The notes under the pieces are model-generated. The model made no database searches. It had not been told where the DNA came from and worked only from the letters and a program-made list of their open reading frames with translations. A DNA stretch of 64,000 nt from Lusitaniella coriacea LEGE 07157 (GTDB lineage: Bacteria; Cyanobacteriota; Cyanobacteriia; Cyanobacteriales; Spirulinaceae): positions 1 through 64,000 of the forward strand of contig NZ_JADEWZ010000003.1 in the NCBI RefSeq assembly GCF_015207425.1. Direction: 5' to 3'. Position 1 is the first letter of the stretch. The number at the start of each line of letters is the position of its first letter. Shown piece after piece: positions 1 through 7,180 of this stretch. Made by a program: the position numbers and the translations under genes.

Positions 1-167
1 ATAGTCCATTGCTAGACTCAGAGGTAACAGGGGAGGGTAAAGGAGGTAGAAGCATCAATGTTTGAACCAGAAAATCTAGCCTCAAACTCTACCAGATTCT
101 GGCTCTCGTGAAAATGAAATAGCCCTGCTTACACACTGCATCCCAAAAATCCTACATCCGAAAGTGT

Positions 168-656
168 TTATTGTCCGAATTCTGCTTGCAATAATTCGTT
201 GTTCTCATCAGCAATCCCTGCAACGAGGGTAATTGCTCTTGATATTTCTTCTGGAGAGAGATCGGTAACAGTTCGCTGTGCAGAGATGGCAATTTTGTTA
301 TCACAAATCCCAAAACTTGCTTCAAAGGTGCTGTTCCAATTCATCTCTAAAAGCTTGCGAAAGAGCTTCGGCTCATCGTTTACTGGTAAGGCTAGCACGG
401 AAGCCCAAACCGTAAAAATATCTTCTTCTGCTTCTCCTGTCATTTGTACGAAAACTTCAACTGTGCCGTACTGAAACTTCCAAATGTTTCCACCTTCGCC
501 TCGGCTCACCATTGCCGTATCGCTTGCGTCTAAGCTGGAGATAACCGTTTCAATAACCTCTGCGTGGCTGGTGGTTTCTTCAATCAGTTCGTCCGCGATC
601 GCGGCTTCTTCGATTTGGCTCTCTGACGCTGCTGTTTCTAGGGTTTCCTCTGGCAT
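168..656 (-). CDS. YbjN-domain protein
   Basis: A 162-residue soluble protein with no signal peptide or membrane segment. An acidic, Glu/Thr/Ala-rich N-terminal ~45 residues precede a compact alpha/beta region that includes MSRGEGGNIW, TVEVFVQM and the stretch KLFRKLLEMNWNSTFEASFG. That pattern (a strand pair, a Leu-rich helix, then a strand of the form F-G-I-C-D-N-K-I-A-I) is what I associate with YbjN/CesT-like folds common in cyanobacteria. Function is unknown; members are suspected to act as chaperone-like or regulatory factors. It stands alone, reading toward the left edge, with a 349-bp gap upstream. The ATG is near the ORF limit and gives the acidic leader typical of cyanobacterial members. 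Family call moderate, coding status high. Confidence 0.75.
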   Translation of the reverse strand: MPEETLETAASESQIEEAAIADELIEETTSHAEVIETVISSLDASDTAMVSRGEGGNIWKFQYGTVEVFVQMTGEAEEDIFTVWASVLALPVNDEPKLFRKLLEMNWNSTFEASFGICDNKIAISAQRTVTDLSPEEISRAITLVAGIADENNELLQAEFGQ

Positions 657-1005
657 AATTATATTCCCAAATTAACCTTAAATTAAACCTCAAGACCAGT
701 ATGACATTGATTTGCTGAAGTGTGAGGATCTTCTTCCTCAAAGCGAATCCCGGTGAGAGGTTCAGGACAATTTGCACGATAAAATTGTTGGGATTTCCCT
801 ATCCTTCAGGTGGATGATTGACGTGCGTGCTGCTAAAGGCAAATCTCTTCGCGATCGCGCGATCGTAAATTTGAAGGACAACATATTCCACGCTCTCCAT
901 ACCCAACTAATCTTATTTTACAAATAGTCCTTTGGCGGCTACTGGATATTTAAACCTCCCCTATGTGGCTTCTGGATGTACCTTTTGGGTGGATGAGGAA
1001 GTTTA
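657..1005. other. intergenic, no gene seen
   Basis: Non-coding stretch upstream of the YbjN-like gene. It holds HIP1-type sequence around 850-870 and no convincing ORF, RNA fold or terminator. The part next to 656 presumably carries the promoter of the leftward gene, but I see no clear promoter boxes. Confidence 0.5.
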
Positions 1006-1245
1006 TCAATACAGCCTTGCGAGCAAGCATTGACCAAAAGTGGTAAAACATCTGTCGCTACCCGAAGTGAAATCCAGACTTGGTACAAACACCTTGCGTT
1101 TATCTGCGGCGGCGATTTCTACAAGTTCTAATAATCGCTTCCAAGCATCGCACTCCGTATCCTGCTGTTCTGTGTGCAATTTTGTCTTAGACCACTTGCT
1201 TCCTGAGTATTGAGCTTCAAAACAGTTGCAGTAAGGGCGACTCAT
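1006..1245 (-). pseudogene. relic of a leucine-rich-repeat protein (N-terminus only)
   Basis: An ORF begins at ATG 1245 with SRPYCNCFEAQYSGSKWS and continues through QDTECDAWKRLLELVEIAAAD to KRKVFVPSLDF, after which the reading turns into unrelated sequence and stops at 1006. From memory, bacterial leucine-rich-repeat proteins share the N-terminal block with C-x-C-F-A-x-Y-S-G, TEC-x-AWK-LLELI and AA-D-REEF; the repeats that should follow are absent. I read this as the first ~60 codons of such a gene, truncated at the 3' end. The longer reading from 1350 runs into an interspersed repeat and is probably not native. It could instead be a real short orphan. The family call rests on recalled similarity and needs a search. 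Confidence 0.45.
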
Positions 1246-1309
1246 TGTGCTTCTATAGTGGTTTCCATTGGGGATGAACTTTGCGCGACGGCAAAAGGGA
1301 ATAGCGCCG
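1241..1309. repeat. 69-bp interspersed repeat, copy 1
   Basis: Alignable by eye with 5796-5865: both begin ACTCAT, share TTTCC, GGATG, AACT and CGCGA blocks, and end in the identical 19-mer GCAAAAGGGAATAGCGCCG (1291-1309 and 5847-5865). Copy 1 abuts the start of the leucine-rich-repeat relic; copy 2 abuts the structured RNA. Confidence 0.7.
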
Positions 1310-1410
1310 CTTACAAGATATTCTCGCGCGATCGCGTCAAAATATTTCATCCGGCGAACGATGGAGTTCCGATCGATTTTGAGAAACCGTAGAAAAGGAT
1401 TTAATGTACT

Positions 1411-1807
1411 AGATTCTTCATTTCCTTTATCTGAGCTTTACAATAATTCCTTGGTTTTTTAAAGATTGCGTAAAATCGTCAAAAAACTCTGGCGCATTCC
1501 AAAATATTCTGTTTTACTTTGAGTATAGAGACGTAAGCATTTACCCCATCAGTTAAAGCCCTTGCATTTACTAGGAATTAAGCCATAGGTACTGACCGTA
1601 ATTTACTAAAAAGAATAAAGTCTTTCCGCTAAATGGTGCAAATGTGCAATCGCACCTGCTGGGAAACGCACCTTTGAAAGGAAGATTTGCGTTCAAGCTT
1701 TTGAAAAAAATTCGCGCGATTCATACGTCAATTTATGATGTTTTAAATCGCGTCGCACTCAACTTGTTACTGTCAATTACAACACTACGCTGAAAGGAAT
1801 TAATCTC
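1411..1807 (+). promoter_or_regulatory. PEP-CTERM leader, copy A
   Basis: First of three alignable ~390-bp leaders that end directly at a PEP-CTERM gene (others 2609-2997 and 4682-5085). Strongest conserved blocks: TTTTTTAAAGATTGCGTAAAA (near 1455-1475), TATTCTGTTTTACTTTGAGT then ATAGAGACGTAAGCATTTA (1505-1543), TACTAAAAAGAATAAAGTCT (1604-1623), and a proximal CGTCAATTTATGATGTTTTA near 1727-1746. These gaps are otherwise non-coding. I infer a shared promoter and 5' untranslated region; position and strand follow the gene. No promoter box can be assigned with certainty. Confidence 0.7.
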
Positions 1808-2380
1808 GTGAAATTCACTCAAGTTGCTCAAATCGCTTCTGCTGCTGTCGCCTTGTCCTTTGCTGCTACAATGCCTTCAATGGCAGGAACAATCTCCTAT
1901 AGCGATACGAATGTAGGAGGTCCCACTTGGCAACGCCCTGTTGGTAGCGGTCCAAATTTATCAGGTATTGGTAGTAATGTTAATTATCACCTCCAGTCCT
2001 TTTTTGTCGATACAACAGGTTCATACGATTTCTTTAGCTCTCAAAGCTATGATGGCTATTTACATCTCTACGAAAGTAGTTTCGATCCTCTCGATCAACT
2101 GACCAACTTGGTTGTTGGAGATGATGACTTTACTGGTGGTATTGGTACATCTGGATTTGATGACATTTCCTTGACGGCTGGTTTGCAATACTTCTTAGTA
2201 ACGAGTGCATTTGCTAATGGTCGAACAGGCACATTTACGAATACCATCACGGGAGAAGGTGACATTACTTTGGGAGACGTAACTAGTGTTCCCGAACCTG
2301 CTTCCGTTCTTGGTTTACTCGCCATCGGTGCGATGGGTGCGGGTTCGGCTCTCAAGCGCAACAAGAAGGGGGATGCTTAG
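1808..2380 (+). CDS. PEP-CTERM exported protein 1
   Basis: A 190-residue secreted protein. N-terminal signal peptide (K-F-T-Q, a hydrophobic Ala-rich core, cleavage after SMAG). The middle is Gly/Ser/Asp/Thr-rich beta-type sequence with YFLVTSAF, resembling the bacterial pre-peptidase-like fold often found before PEP-CTERM tails. The C-terminus has VPEPAS, a hydrophobic helix and the basic end LKRNKKGDA, the sorting signal processed by exosortase/EpsH-type enzymes. The GTG start is preceded by AAAGGA at 1793. The last ~30 residues are nearly identical to those of the gene at 2998. Probable role in the outer envelope or matrix; no exosortase gene lies in this window. Confidence 0.9.
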   Translation: MKFTQVAQIASAAVALSFAATMPSMAGTISYSDTNVGGPTWQRPVGSGPNLSGIGSNVNYHLQSFFVDTTGSYDFFSSQSYDGYLHLYESSFDPLDQLTNLVVGDDDFTGGIGTSGFDDISLTAGLQYFLVTSAFANGRTGTFTNTITGEGDITLGDVTSVPEPASVLGLLAIGAMGAGSALKRNKKGDA

Positions 2381-2486
2381 AACCTTATCCCTTTCAATAA
2401 GCGTATCCGGATACTTAATATACTTTTCCAGGACGCTCTGAACCTAACATTGCTTTCCTTTCCTTGAGTTATATCTCAACACTAAT

Positions 2487-2525
2487 CTGCTGTTTCTTCT
2501 TTTATGGAGGTGCAGCAGTTTTTTT
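2487..2525 (+). terminator. intrinsic terminator of PEP-CTERM gene 1
   Basis: CTGCTG (2487-2492) pairs with CAGCAG (2513-2518), with an inner CTTC/GGAG pairing, followed by seven T residues. It sits ~105 bp after the stop codon and recurs, slightly decayed, after the second PEP-CTERM gene. Confidence 0.65.
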
Positions 2526-2608
2526 GATTGGAGACTTGCGTGGAAATAGGATACTCAAAAATTCATAAGAGTCGCGACAGAGAGCTTGAAAAATGCAAAA
2601 AAGGCATG

Positions 2609-2997
2609 ATGATTCTGTATCTTTATCCGAGCTTTACGAGAATTGCTTGGTTTTTTAAAGATTGTGTAAAACCGCAAAAAAACCCTGGCGCAGTTCAAAT
2701 TATTCTGTTTTACTTTAAGTATAGAAACGTAAGCATTTACTCGGTCAGTCAAAACCCTTACATTTACTAGAAATTAAGCCATAGGTACTGACCGCAGTCT
2801 ACTAAAAAGAATAAAATCTTTCCGCTAAATGGCGCAAATGTGCGATCTAAACTTGCTAGGTTATGCACCGATTGAAGGAAAATTTATGTTCAAGCTTTTG
2901 TGAGATTTCGTGATTCATTTCGTCAATTTGTGATGTTTGAAATCGCATTACGCCCAAATTTTTACTATCAACCTTTACTTTTTTGGAGAAATTAAGG
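2609..2997 (+). promoter_or_regulatory. PEP-CTERM leader, copy B
   Basis: Second copy of the shared leader. Conserved with copy A: TTTTTTAAAGATTGTGTAAAA (2651-2671), TATTCTGTTTTACTTTAAGT then ATAGAAACG (2701-2729), ACTAAAAAGAATAAAATCTT (2801-2820) followed by TCCGCTAAATGG, and the proximal CGTCAATTTGTGATGTTTGAAATCG-type block near 2920-2946. It ends with TTTTGGAGAAATTAAGG immediately before ATG 2998, so the Shine-Dalgarno belongs to the repeat. Inferred promoter and 5' untranslated region. Confidence 0.7.
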
Positions 2998-3564
2998 ATG
3001 TCTATAGCAACCCTCAAAAAACTCGCAATAACTGCTGCTGGTACTGCATTTATCGCTTTCGGAGCGGGAACGGTAGAAGCAGCAACCTTCAATGAAGTCG
3101 GTGATGCTGGTTCCACAATTCCAACCGCTCAAGATGTAGGTGATGGTATCGATAAAATTGAAGGATCGCTAGATACCGTCGGAGGAGTTCCCGATACAGA
3201 TATATTTAAGCTAACCTACAGTAAAGATGTGATGTTTTCTGCATTCAACTTAGTCCCTTTTAGCCTTCAATTTACAGATATTTTTCTCCTCAATGATACA
3301 GGTTCGGAAGTATTTTCCTGCTTGGATTGTTTTTTCTCTGAAGGTGATGATGGAACAGAAATTTTTGGTGGTTTGTTGACGGCAGGAGAATACTTCTTGA
3401 AAGTATCCGATCGCTTTTCTTCTCAATTCGGCTCTTATAGTGTAGAGATTACAACTACAGAAGTTGCGAGCGTTCCCGAACCCGCTTCAATGTTAGGTTT
3501 ACTCGCCATCGGTGCAATGGGTGCGGGTTCGGCCCTCAAGCGCAACAAGAAGGGGGATGCTTAG
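2998..3564 (+). CDS. PEP-CTERM exported protein 2
   Basis: A 188-residue secreted protein. I chose ATG 2998 because GGAG lies 9-12 bases upstream; a longer TTG reading from 2983 would swallow that site. Signal peptide with Ala/Gly-rich core ending near VEAA. The mature part contains DAGSTIPTAQDVG, DTDIFKLTY and LLTAGEYFLKVSD, the pattern of the PPC (bacterial pre-peptidase C-terminal) beta-sandwich, often found in exported proteins. C-terminal VPEPAS, hydrophobic helix and LKRNKKGDA give a PEP-CTERM tail almost identical to gene 1. A CLDCF pair near residue 115 is its only Cys cluster. The gene and its flanks look like a tandem duplicate of the 1411-2525 cassette with a diverged middle. Confidence 0.9.
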   Translation: MSIATLKKLAITAAGTAFIAFGAGTVEAATFNEVGDAGSTIPTAQDVGDGIDKIEGSLDTVGGVPDTDIFKLTYSKDVMFSAFNLVPFSLQFTDIFLLNDTGSEVFSCLDCFFSEGDDGTEIFGGLLTAGEYFLKVSDRFSSQFGSYSVEITTTEVASVPEPASMLGLLAIGAMGAGSALKRNKKGDA

Positions 3565-3627
3565 GCTGATACGCATTTATAGCGACAGTTAGTGCAATCA
3601 TCCTAAGCGAGGTGCAATTCTTATCCT

Positions 3628-3646
3628 GGGCGAATTGTATTCGCCC
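3628..3646. repeat. small palindromic interspersed repeat
   Basis: GGGCGAAT-TGT-ATTCGCCC, a perfect 8-bp stem with a 3-base loop followed by CCTAC. This motif is, to my knowledge, dispersed in many cyanobacterial genomes. It is absent from the otherwise similar 3' flank of PEP-CTERM gene 1, so it was probably inserted after the duplication. Confidence 0.65.
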
Positions 3647-3747
3647 CTACCAGCTAACTGATGTATCTGGAAATGTAATACGCTTCTCCAGTCTGCTCTG
3701 AAACCAAGATTGCTTTTCCTTTCCTTAAGTCATATCTCAACACTAAT

Positions 3748-3787
3748 CTGCTGTATCTTCTTTTAATGGAGGTGCAGCATTCTTTTT
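3748..3787 (+). terminator. terminator-like copy after PEP-CTERM gene 2
   Basis: CTGCTG (3748-3753) faces CAGCAT (3775-3780), leaving five pairs, then TCTTTTT. The surrounding ~110 bp aligns with 2425-2525. One base change has weakened the stem relative to the first copy. Confidence 0.5.
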
Positions 3788-3876
3788 GCGGTTTGCATTG
3801 TACCTGCGATTCGTCTGTTCAAAAAAGCGATTGCTTCCACCTACCATTAAACCTAAAATCCAAAATCGAAACTGGA

Positions 3877-4398
3877 TTAGTTTTTAGAACTGTTGGATGT
3901 TAACACTTCTTTCGGAATTCGATTGGTTGCTCGTTTAGAGACTTGATGTTCGGGATCGATTCCCTCAAAGGTTGGGGGTAACCAAACCCTAAGAATCATT
4001 AATGTTCCGAGGACAAGCAAGAACGCGCAGGCTGCCAAAACTTGAGTCCAATTAGTTTCTAAAACTCCTCGGACAATCACTTCTCGTAAGACAGAAACGA
4101 TTGAGACTTCTACCGCAACGCCGATGGAAACCCGTTGTTCTTGCAGATAAATAATCAATAGGCGAAATAACTCAACCAAAATCAGCAGCGAGAGAATGTC
4201 GGCGGTAACAACGTGAGAATGAATTGGAGGCAGCATGGAGAGGAACATGGTTCGGATTTGAAGCACCATGAAGCAAAACAGTCCGATACACAGGCAAATT
4301 ACGATCGCATCTTGCACCAGTTCTAAGGCTTTGACAATGCGCCCTAAATTCAACCAGCTTTCCCGCTGAACTGACGAGTTTTGAACAGATTCATTCAT
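3877..4398 (-). CDS. PsiE-family phosphate-starvation-inducible membrane protein
   Basis: A 173-residue integral membrane protein. Four hydrophobic segments are visible: around residues 30-50 (VICLCIGLFCFMVLQI), 65-90 (ILSLLILVELFRLLIIYL), a weaker one around 95-115, and 120-140 (VLAACAFLLVLGTLMILRV). The spacing and the motif LILVELFRLLI-YL-EQRV match the PsiE family, named after the E. coli phosphate-starvation gene; its biochemical role is unknown. The tail is hydrophilic. It converges with PEP-CTERM gene 2 and lies in the same window as pstCAB, though 2 kb away and on the same strand. No Pho box was convincing upstream. Confidence 0.8.
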   Translation of the reverse strand: MNESVQNSSVQRESWLNLGRIVKALELVQDAIVICLCIGLFCFMVLQIRTMFLSMLPPIHSHVVTADILSLLILVELFRLLIIYLQEQRVSIGVAVEVSIVSVLREVIVRGVLETNWTQVLAACAFLLVLGTLMILRVWLPPTFEGIDPEHQVSKRATNRIPKEVLTSNSSKN

Positions 4399-4681
4399 GA
4401 TTTTGAGGTTTTATATTTATTAAGTGTCACCAAGGAATTACCGTTGTTTATTCCCCAATCTCCAAGGTTTGTACGGTCAAGCGTCCCCGATGTTGGGGTT
4501 CTGATAAGCGTTTCGTAATTGCAACCATACGCTGCTGTCTCCAAAACATTAATATGTTCTGTTGCGACGTTTCTTAACTACTATGGTCGTCTGGACTCAC
4601 TGATTTGTAAAATGCCAATTCCTGAAGAATAACATCATTATTTCTTATGAGTTACTTGAAATGAGTTATTTTAAAACTTAA
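4399..4681. other. intergenic, no gene seen
   Basis: AT-rich gap upstream of the leftward PsiE-family gene and before leader copy C. A short CCCC-GATGTT-GGGG hairpin lies near 4485-4498. Nothing else can be supported. Confidence 0.45.
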
Positions 4682-5085
4682 TATTCTTCTGCTTCTTTAT
4701 CTAAGCTTCATGATAAGCTCTTGATTTTTTAAAGATTGCGTAAAACCGCAAAAAAGCTCTAGCAAATTTAAAACTATTCTGTTTTACTTTAAGTATAGAG
4801 ATGTAGGCATTTATTCGGTTAATTGAAACCCTTGCCCTTGTAAGAATTACTTTATAAGTACTTACACAGTCTACTAAGAATAATAAGATCTTTTCGCAGA
4901 GTAGTGTAGATATGCAATTGATACTTTGCTGGAGATTATGCGCTGCTTGATATGAAGAGTTTTCATTGAAAATTCTTCATATTTTTCACGATCGATGCGT
5001 TAATTGATGATATTTAAAATCGCGCGATCGCGTGACACTACACTCGATTCATTTTCAAGTTCTACTGTTTTGGAGAGATAAAAAA
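4682..5085 (+). promoter_or_regulatory. PEP-CTERM leader, copy C
   Basis: Third and most diverged leader. It keeps TTTTTTAAAGATTGCGTAAA (4725-4744) with a TGCG/CGCA dyad, CTATTCTGTTTTACTTTAAG then TATAGAGATGTAGGCATTTA (4774-4813), and the proximal CGTTAATTGATGATATTTAAAATCGCG block. It ends with GTTTTGGAGAGATAAAAAA before ATG 5086. This gene is not a close paralogue in its coding part, so conservation of the leader argues for function rather than only recent duplication. Confidence 0.65.
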
Positions 5086-5784
5086 ATGTCTGCTGTAATG
5101 TTGGAAAAACTTACCCTGGCTGCTGCGGGAACTGCTCTTATGAGTGGCATTGTTTTTACTGGATCTGCTGAGGCGGCGGGTTTGGTTAATGGAGATTTTG
5201 AAACAGGAGATTTAACAGGTTGGACAACCTTTACCACAACGAATGGAACAGTAGGAACTGGATTTCCAAAAGTTAGATCGTTCGATACTGATAACGATGG
5301 TGTTGCAAGTAACAGTGCCGCTTTTCGAGTTGGAAAAGTTGATTTTGAGGAGTCTGGGGGAACTCCAAGAGGAGGCGGTATTTTCCAAGAAGTTTCTTTG
5401 GGAGATGGGGATTTAAATATCTCCGTTGATATTGCAACTTTGGACACGATAGGCAGCAACTATGGTGGTGGCATTTTTGAACTACTTTTTGATGGGATTG
5501 TTGTAGATAACTTTGATTTTGGTTTCGTTGCGGCAAATGTTCCAGAGTTTAGCGAATTGTCCTATATAGATAACATTATTGCCGGAACTTATCAGATTGG
5601 CATTCGTATCACTCGTCCTTATACGCAAAACTCGTACACCCCCGTTCAGTACGTCGATCATTTTCAGTTGAGTGGTTCTGCGGTCAATGCAGTGGATGTA
5701 CCGGAACCCACTTCAACCTTAGCCTTTTTCGGCATTAGCACCTTCGCGACAGGAGTTTTTCGCAAACGCAGACAGAAATCATAG
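5086..5784 (+). CDS. PEP-CTERM exported protein 3
   Basis: A 232-residue secreted protein. ATG 5086 is preferred over the GTG at 5032 because TGGAGA lies 10-15 bases upstream and the resulting N-terminus is a clean signal peptide (Lys, Ala/Gly-rich core, cleavage after AEA). The mature part starts LVNGDFETGDLTGWT, the usual opening of secreted carbohydrate-binding-like jelly-roll modules (NGDFE...GW), followed by beta-rich sequence. C-terminal VPEPTS, hydrophobic helix and FRKRRQKS form a PEP-CTERM tail of a different subtype from genes 1 and 2. Likely a surface or matrix protein sorted by an exosortase encoded elsewhere. Confidence 0.9.
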   Translation: MSAVMLEKLTLAAAGTALMSGIVFTGSAEAAGLVNGDFETGDLTGWTTFTTTNGTVGTGFPKVRSFDTDNDGVASNSAAFRVGKVDFEESGGTPRGGGIFQEVSLGDGDLNISVDIATLDTIGSNYGGGIFELLFDGIVVDNFDFGFVAANVPEFSELSYIDNIIAGTYQIGIRITRPYTQNSYTPVQYVDHFQLSGSAVNAVDVPEPTSTLAFFGISTFATGVFRKRRQKS

Positions 5785-5795
5785 ATTGAATCGAA

Positions 5796-5865
5796 CTCAT
5801 CTGGCATTACAGCGTTTCCGTTTAGGATGTGGAACTGTACGCGATCGCAAAAGGGAATAGCGCCG
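5796..5865. repeat. interspersed repeat, copy 2
   Basis: Partner of 1241-1309; the last 19 bases are identical. It ends exactly where the folded RNA region begins, so it may mark an insertion boundary. Confidence 0.65.
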
Positions 5866-5868
5866 AGA

Positions 5869-6062
5869 CCCCGCGCCGCACGGGGCGTATAAACTTTGGA
5901 GGAAACCTCCAAAGACAGCCCCTCCGCAAGGCGCAAACGTCCGGCACAAGCATTTGAGGAAAACTGAGGGGCTGTGTTTCGAGAAGGTGGCGACATCTGA
6001 GGGAACCTCAGATGCTTGTGACCACCGTGTTTCCTCGAAACCCTGTACGCCCCGTCAAATGA
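5869..6062 (+). ncRNA. highly structured RNA, HEARO/OMEGA-like, no nuclease gene
   Basis: Perfect nested stems: 5880-5889 with 6046-6055 (10 bp, closes the whole); 5894-5902 with 5906-5914 (9 bp, AAA loop); 5915-5924 with 5966-5975 (10 bp); 5976-5983 with 6034-6041 (8 bp), enclosing GGTGG/CCACC (5986-5990, 6022-6026) and 5994-6002 with 6006-6014 (9 bp, GAA loop). In addition CATTTG 5951-5956 matches CAAATG 6056-6061, a likely pseudoknot. The order hairpin-ACAG-stem-CGCAAGGC-AAA-CCGG recalls the scaffold of IscB OMEGA RNA as I remember it. I infer the HEARO class with moderate confidence; the fold itself is plain. The + strand is assumed from that resemblance. No IscB/IsrB/TnpB-like ORF is adjacent. 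Any ORFs across it are shadows. Confidence 0.65.
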
Positions 6063-6203
6063 CGCGGACTTGGGAACGCTCGGCAAGACAGGGAATAGTA
6101 GGAAGAGATACAGGTATTATTTGGAGAATATGAGAAATGAGTGTTGGGTTTTGCGCTTCATTTGGAAACATTATAGAGTGCCAAGATTCGGATCGGCATG
6201 GTT

Positions 6204-6334
6204 AACCCGGAGGGATAGCACTCAAAAAAGTCCTACGGGGAGGCGCTTGGAATGTCTATCCCCGTTCTGCTTATCGCGGTAGCGACCACCCTGACAATCG
6301 CTACGGTCATATTAGTTTTCGGGTCGTCCTAATA
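6204..6334 (+). pseudogene. C-terminal relic of a SUMF1/formylglycine-generating-enzyme-type protein
   Basis: Frame from 6230 reads VLRGGAWNVYPRSAYRG, SDHPDNRYGHISFRVVL, the hallmark C-terminus of the SUMF1 (FGE-sulfatase) fold: RGG-W, R-x-A-R, GFR-V. Just upstream NPEG is read in another frame (6204-6215) and followed by a TAG, so at least one frameshift and a stop have broken it. The rest of the ~250-residue domain is not visible. In cyanobacteria this domain is often fused to kinases or caspase-like proteins. It overlaps nothing and ends just before the convergent end of pstB. Confidence 0.7.
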
Positions 6335-6343
6335 ACTCTTAAA

Positions 6344-7153
6344 TTAACCGAAACGCCCGCTCACGTACTGCTGAGTGGCTTCCTCTTGAGGATTTTGGAA
6401 AATCACCTCTGTGGCATTGCATTCCGCTAAATAGCCCTGACGCTTGCCATCGTCGGTCATTTTGACGTTAAAGAAAGCGGTGTAGTCTGCCACGCGGGAG
6501 GCTTGCTGCATATTATGAGTCACGATAACGATGGTGTACTCTTCCTTGAGTTGGTGAATCAGTTCTTCAACTTTCAGGGTGGAGATGGGGTCTAAGGAAG
6601 CGCAGGGTTCGTCCATCAGCACGACATCCGGTTGAATCGCGATCGCGCGAGCAATACACAAACGCTGTTGTTGTCCCCCAGAAATCGCCATACCGCTTTG
6701 TTTGAGCTTATCTTTCACTTCGTCCCAAAGAGCAGCTTGCCTTAAGGAACGCTCGACCAATTCATCCATATCGCCTTTATAGCCATTGATGCGCGCGCCG
6801 TAAGCGATGTTTTCGTAGATGGATTTGGGAAAGGGGTTGGGTTTTTGGAAGACCATGCCAATACGTCGTCGTACCTGCACGGGGTCGATATCTTTACCGT
6901 AAAGATCCTGACCGCGATAGGTCATTCTCCCTTCAGCGTGGAAGATGGGAATCAAATCGTTGAGGCGGTTATAACAGCGCAGAAGCGTACTTTTACCGCA
7001 TCCGGAAGGCCCGATAAACGCTGTCACTTTGTTTTTGGGAATATTGAGGAAAATTCCCTTCAGGGCTAAAAAATCCCCGTAATAAACATTCCAATTCTCC
7101 GTTTGGAGAACGATTTCGTCGGTTTTAGGAGCTGTTTCGCGATCGGTCATCAT
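6344..7153 (-). CDS. pstB: phosphate ABC transporter ATP-binding protein PstB
   Basis: A 269-residue ATPase that drives high-affinity phosphate import with PstC/PstA. Visible: Walker [10 protein letters not shown] (about residues 49-57), the PstB-type [11 protein letters not shown], the Q-loop QKPNPFP, the ABC signature [15 protein letters not shown], Walker [14 protein letters not shown], and the H-loop [10 protein letters not shown]. Length and the C-terminal [10 protein letters not shown] match the family. It is the last gene of the leftward pstC-pstA-pstB unit; a 121-bp spacer holding an inserted repeat separates it from pstA. The start gives MMTDRE; the second Met is equally possible. 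Confidence 0.97.
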   Translation of the reverse strand: MMTDRETAPKTDEIVLQTENWNVYYGDFLALKGIFLNIPKNKVTAFIGPSGCGKSTLLRCYNRLNDLIPIFHAEGRMTYRGQDLYGKDIDPVQVRRRIGMVFQKPNPFPKSIYENIAYGARINGYKGDMDELVERSLRQAALWDEVKDKLKQSGMAISGGQQQRLCIARAIAIQPDVVLMDEPCASLDPISTLKVEELIHQLKEEYTIVIVTHNMQQASRVADYTAFFNVKMTDDGKRQGYLAECNATEVIFQNPQEEATQQYVSGRFG

Positions 7154-7180
7154 AACTTCAAATTCCTGTGTTGTTTTTAG

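Larger units (their letters stand above)
3565..3876. other. intergenic with repeat and terminator
   Basis: No gene. It holds the small GGGCGAAT palindrome, the decayed copy of the downstream terminator, and the convergent end of the PsiE-family gene. Confidence 0.6.

Noticed and set aside
5664-6282. ORFs of 140 and 70 codons over the structured RNA region
   Set aside because: They read through perfect hairpins and have no recognisable domain. The 70-codon frame even crosses the SUMF1 relic in the wrong frame.
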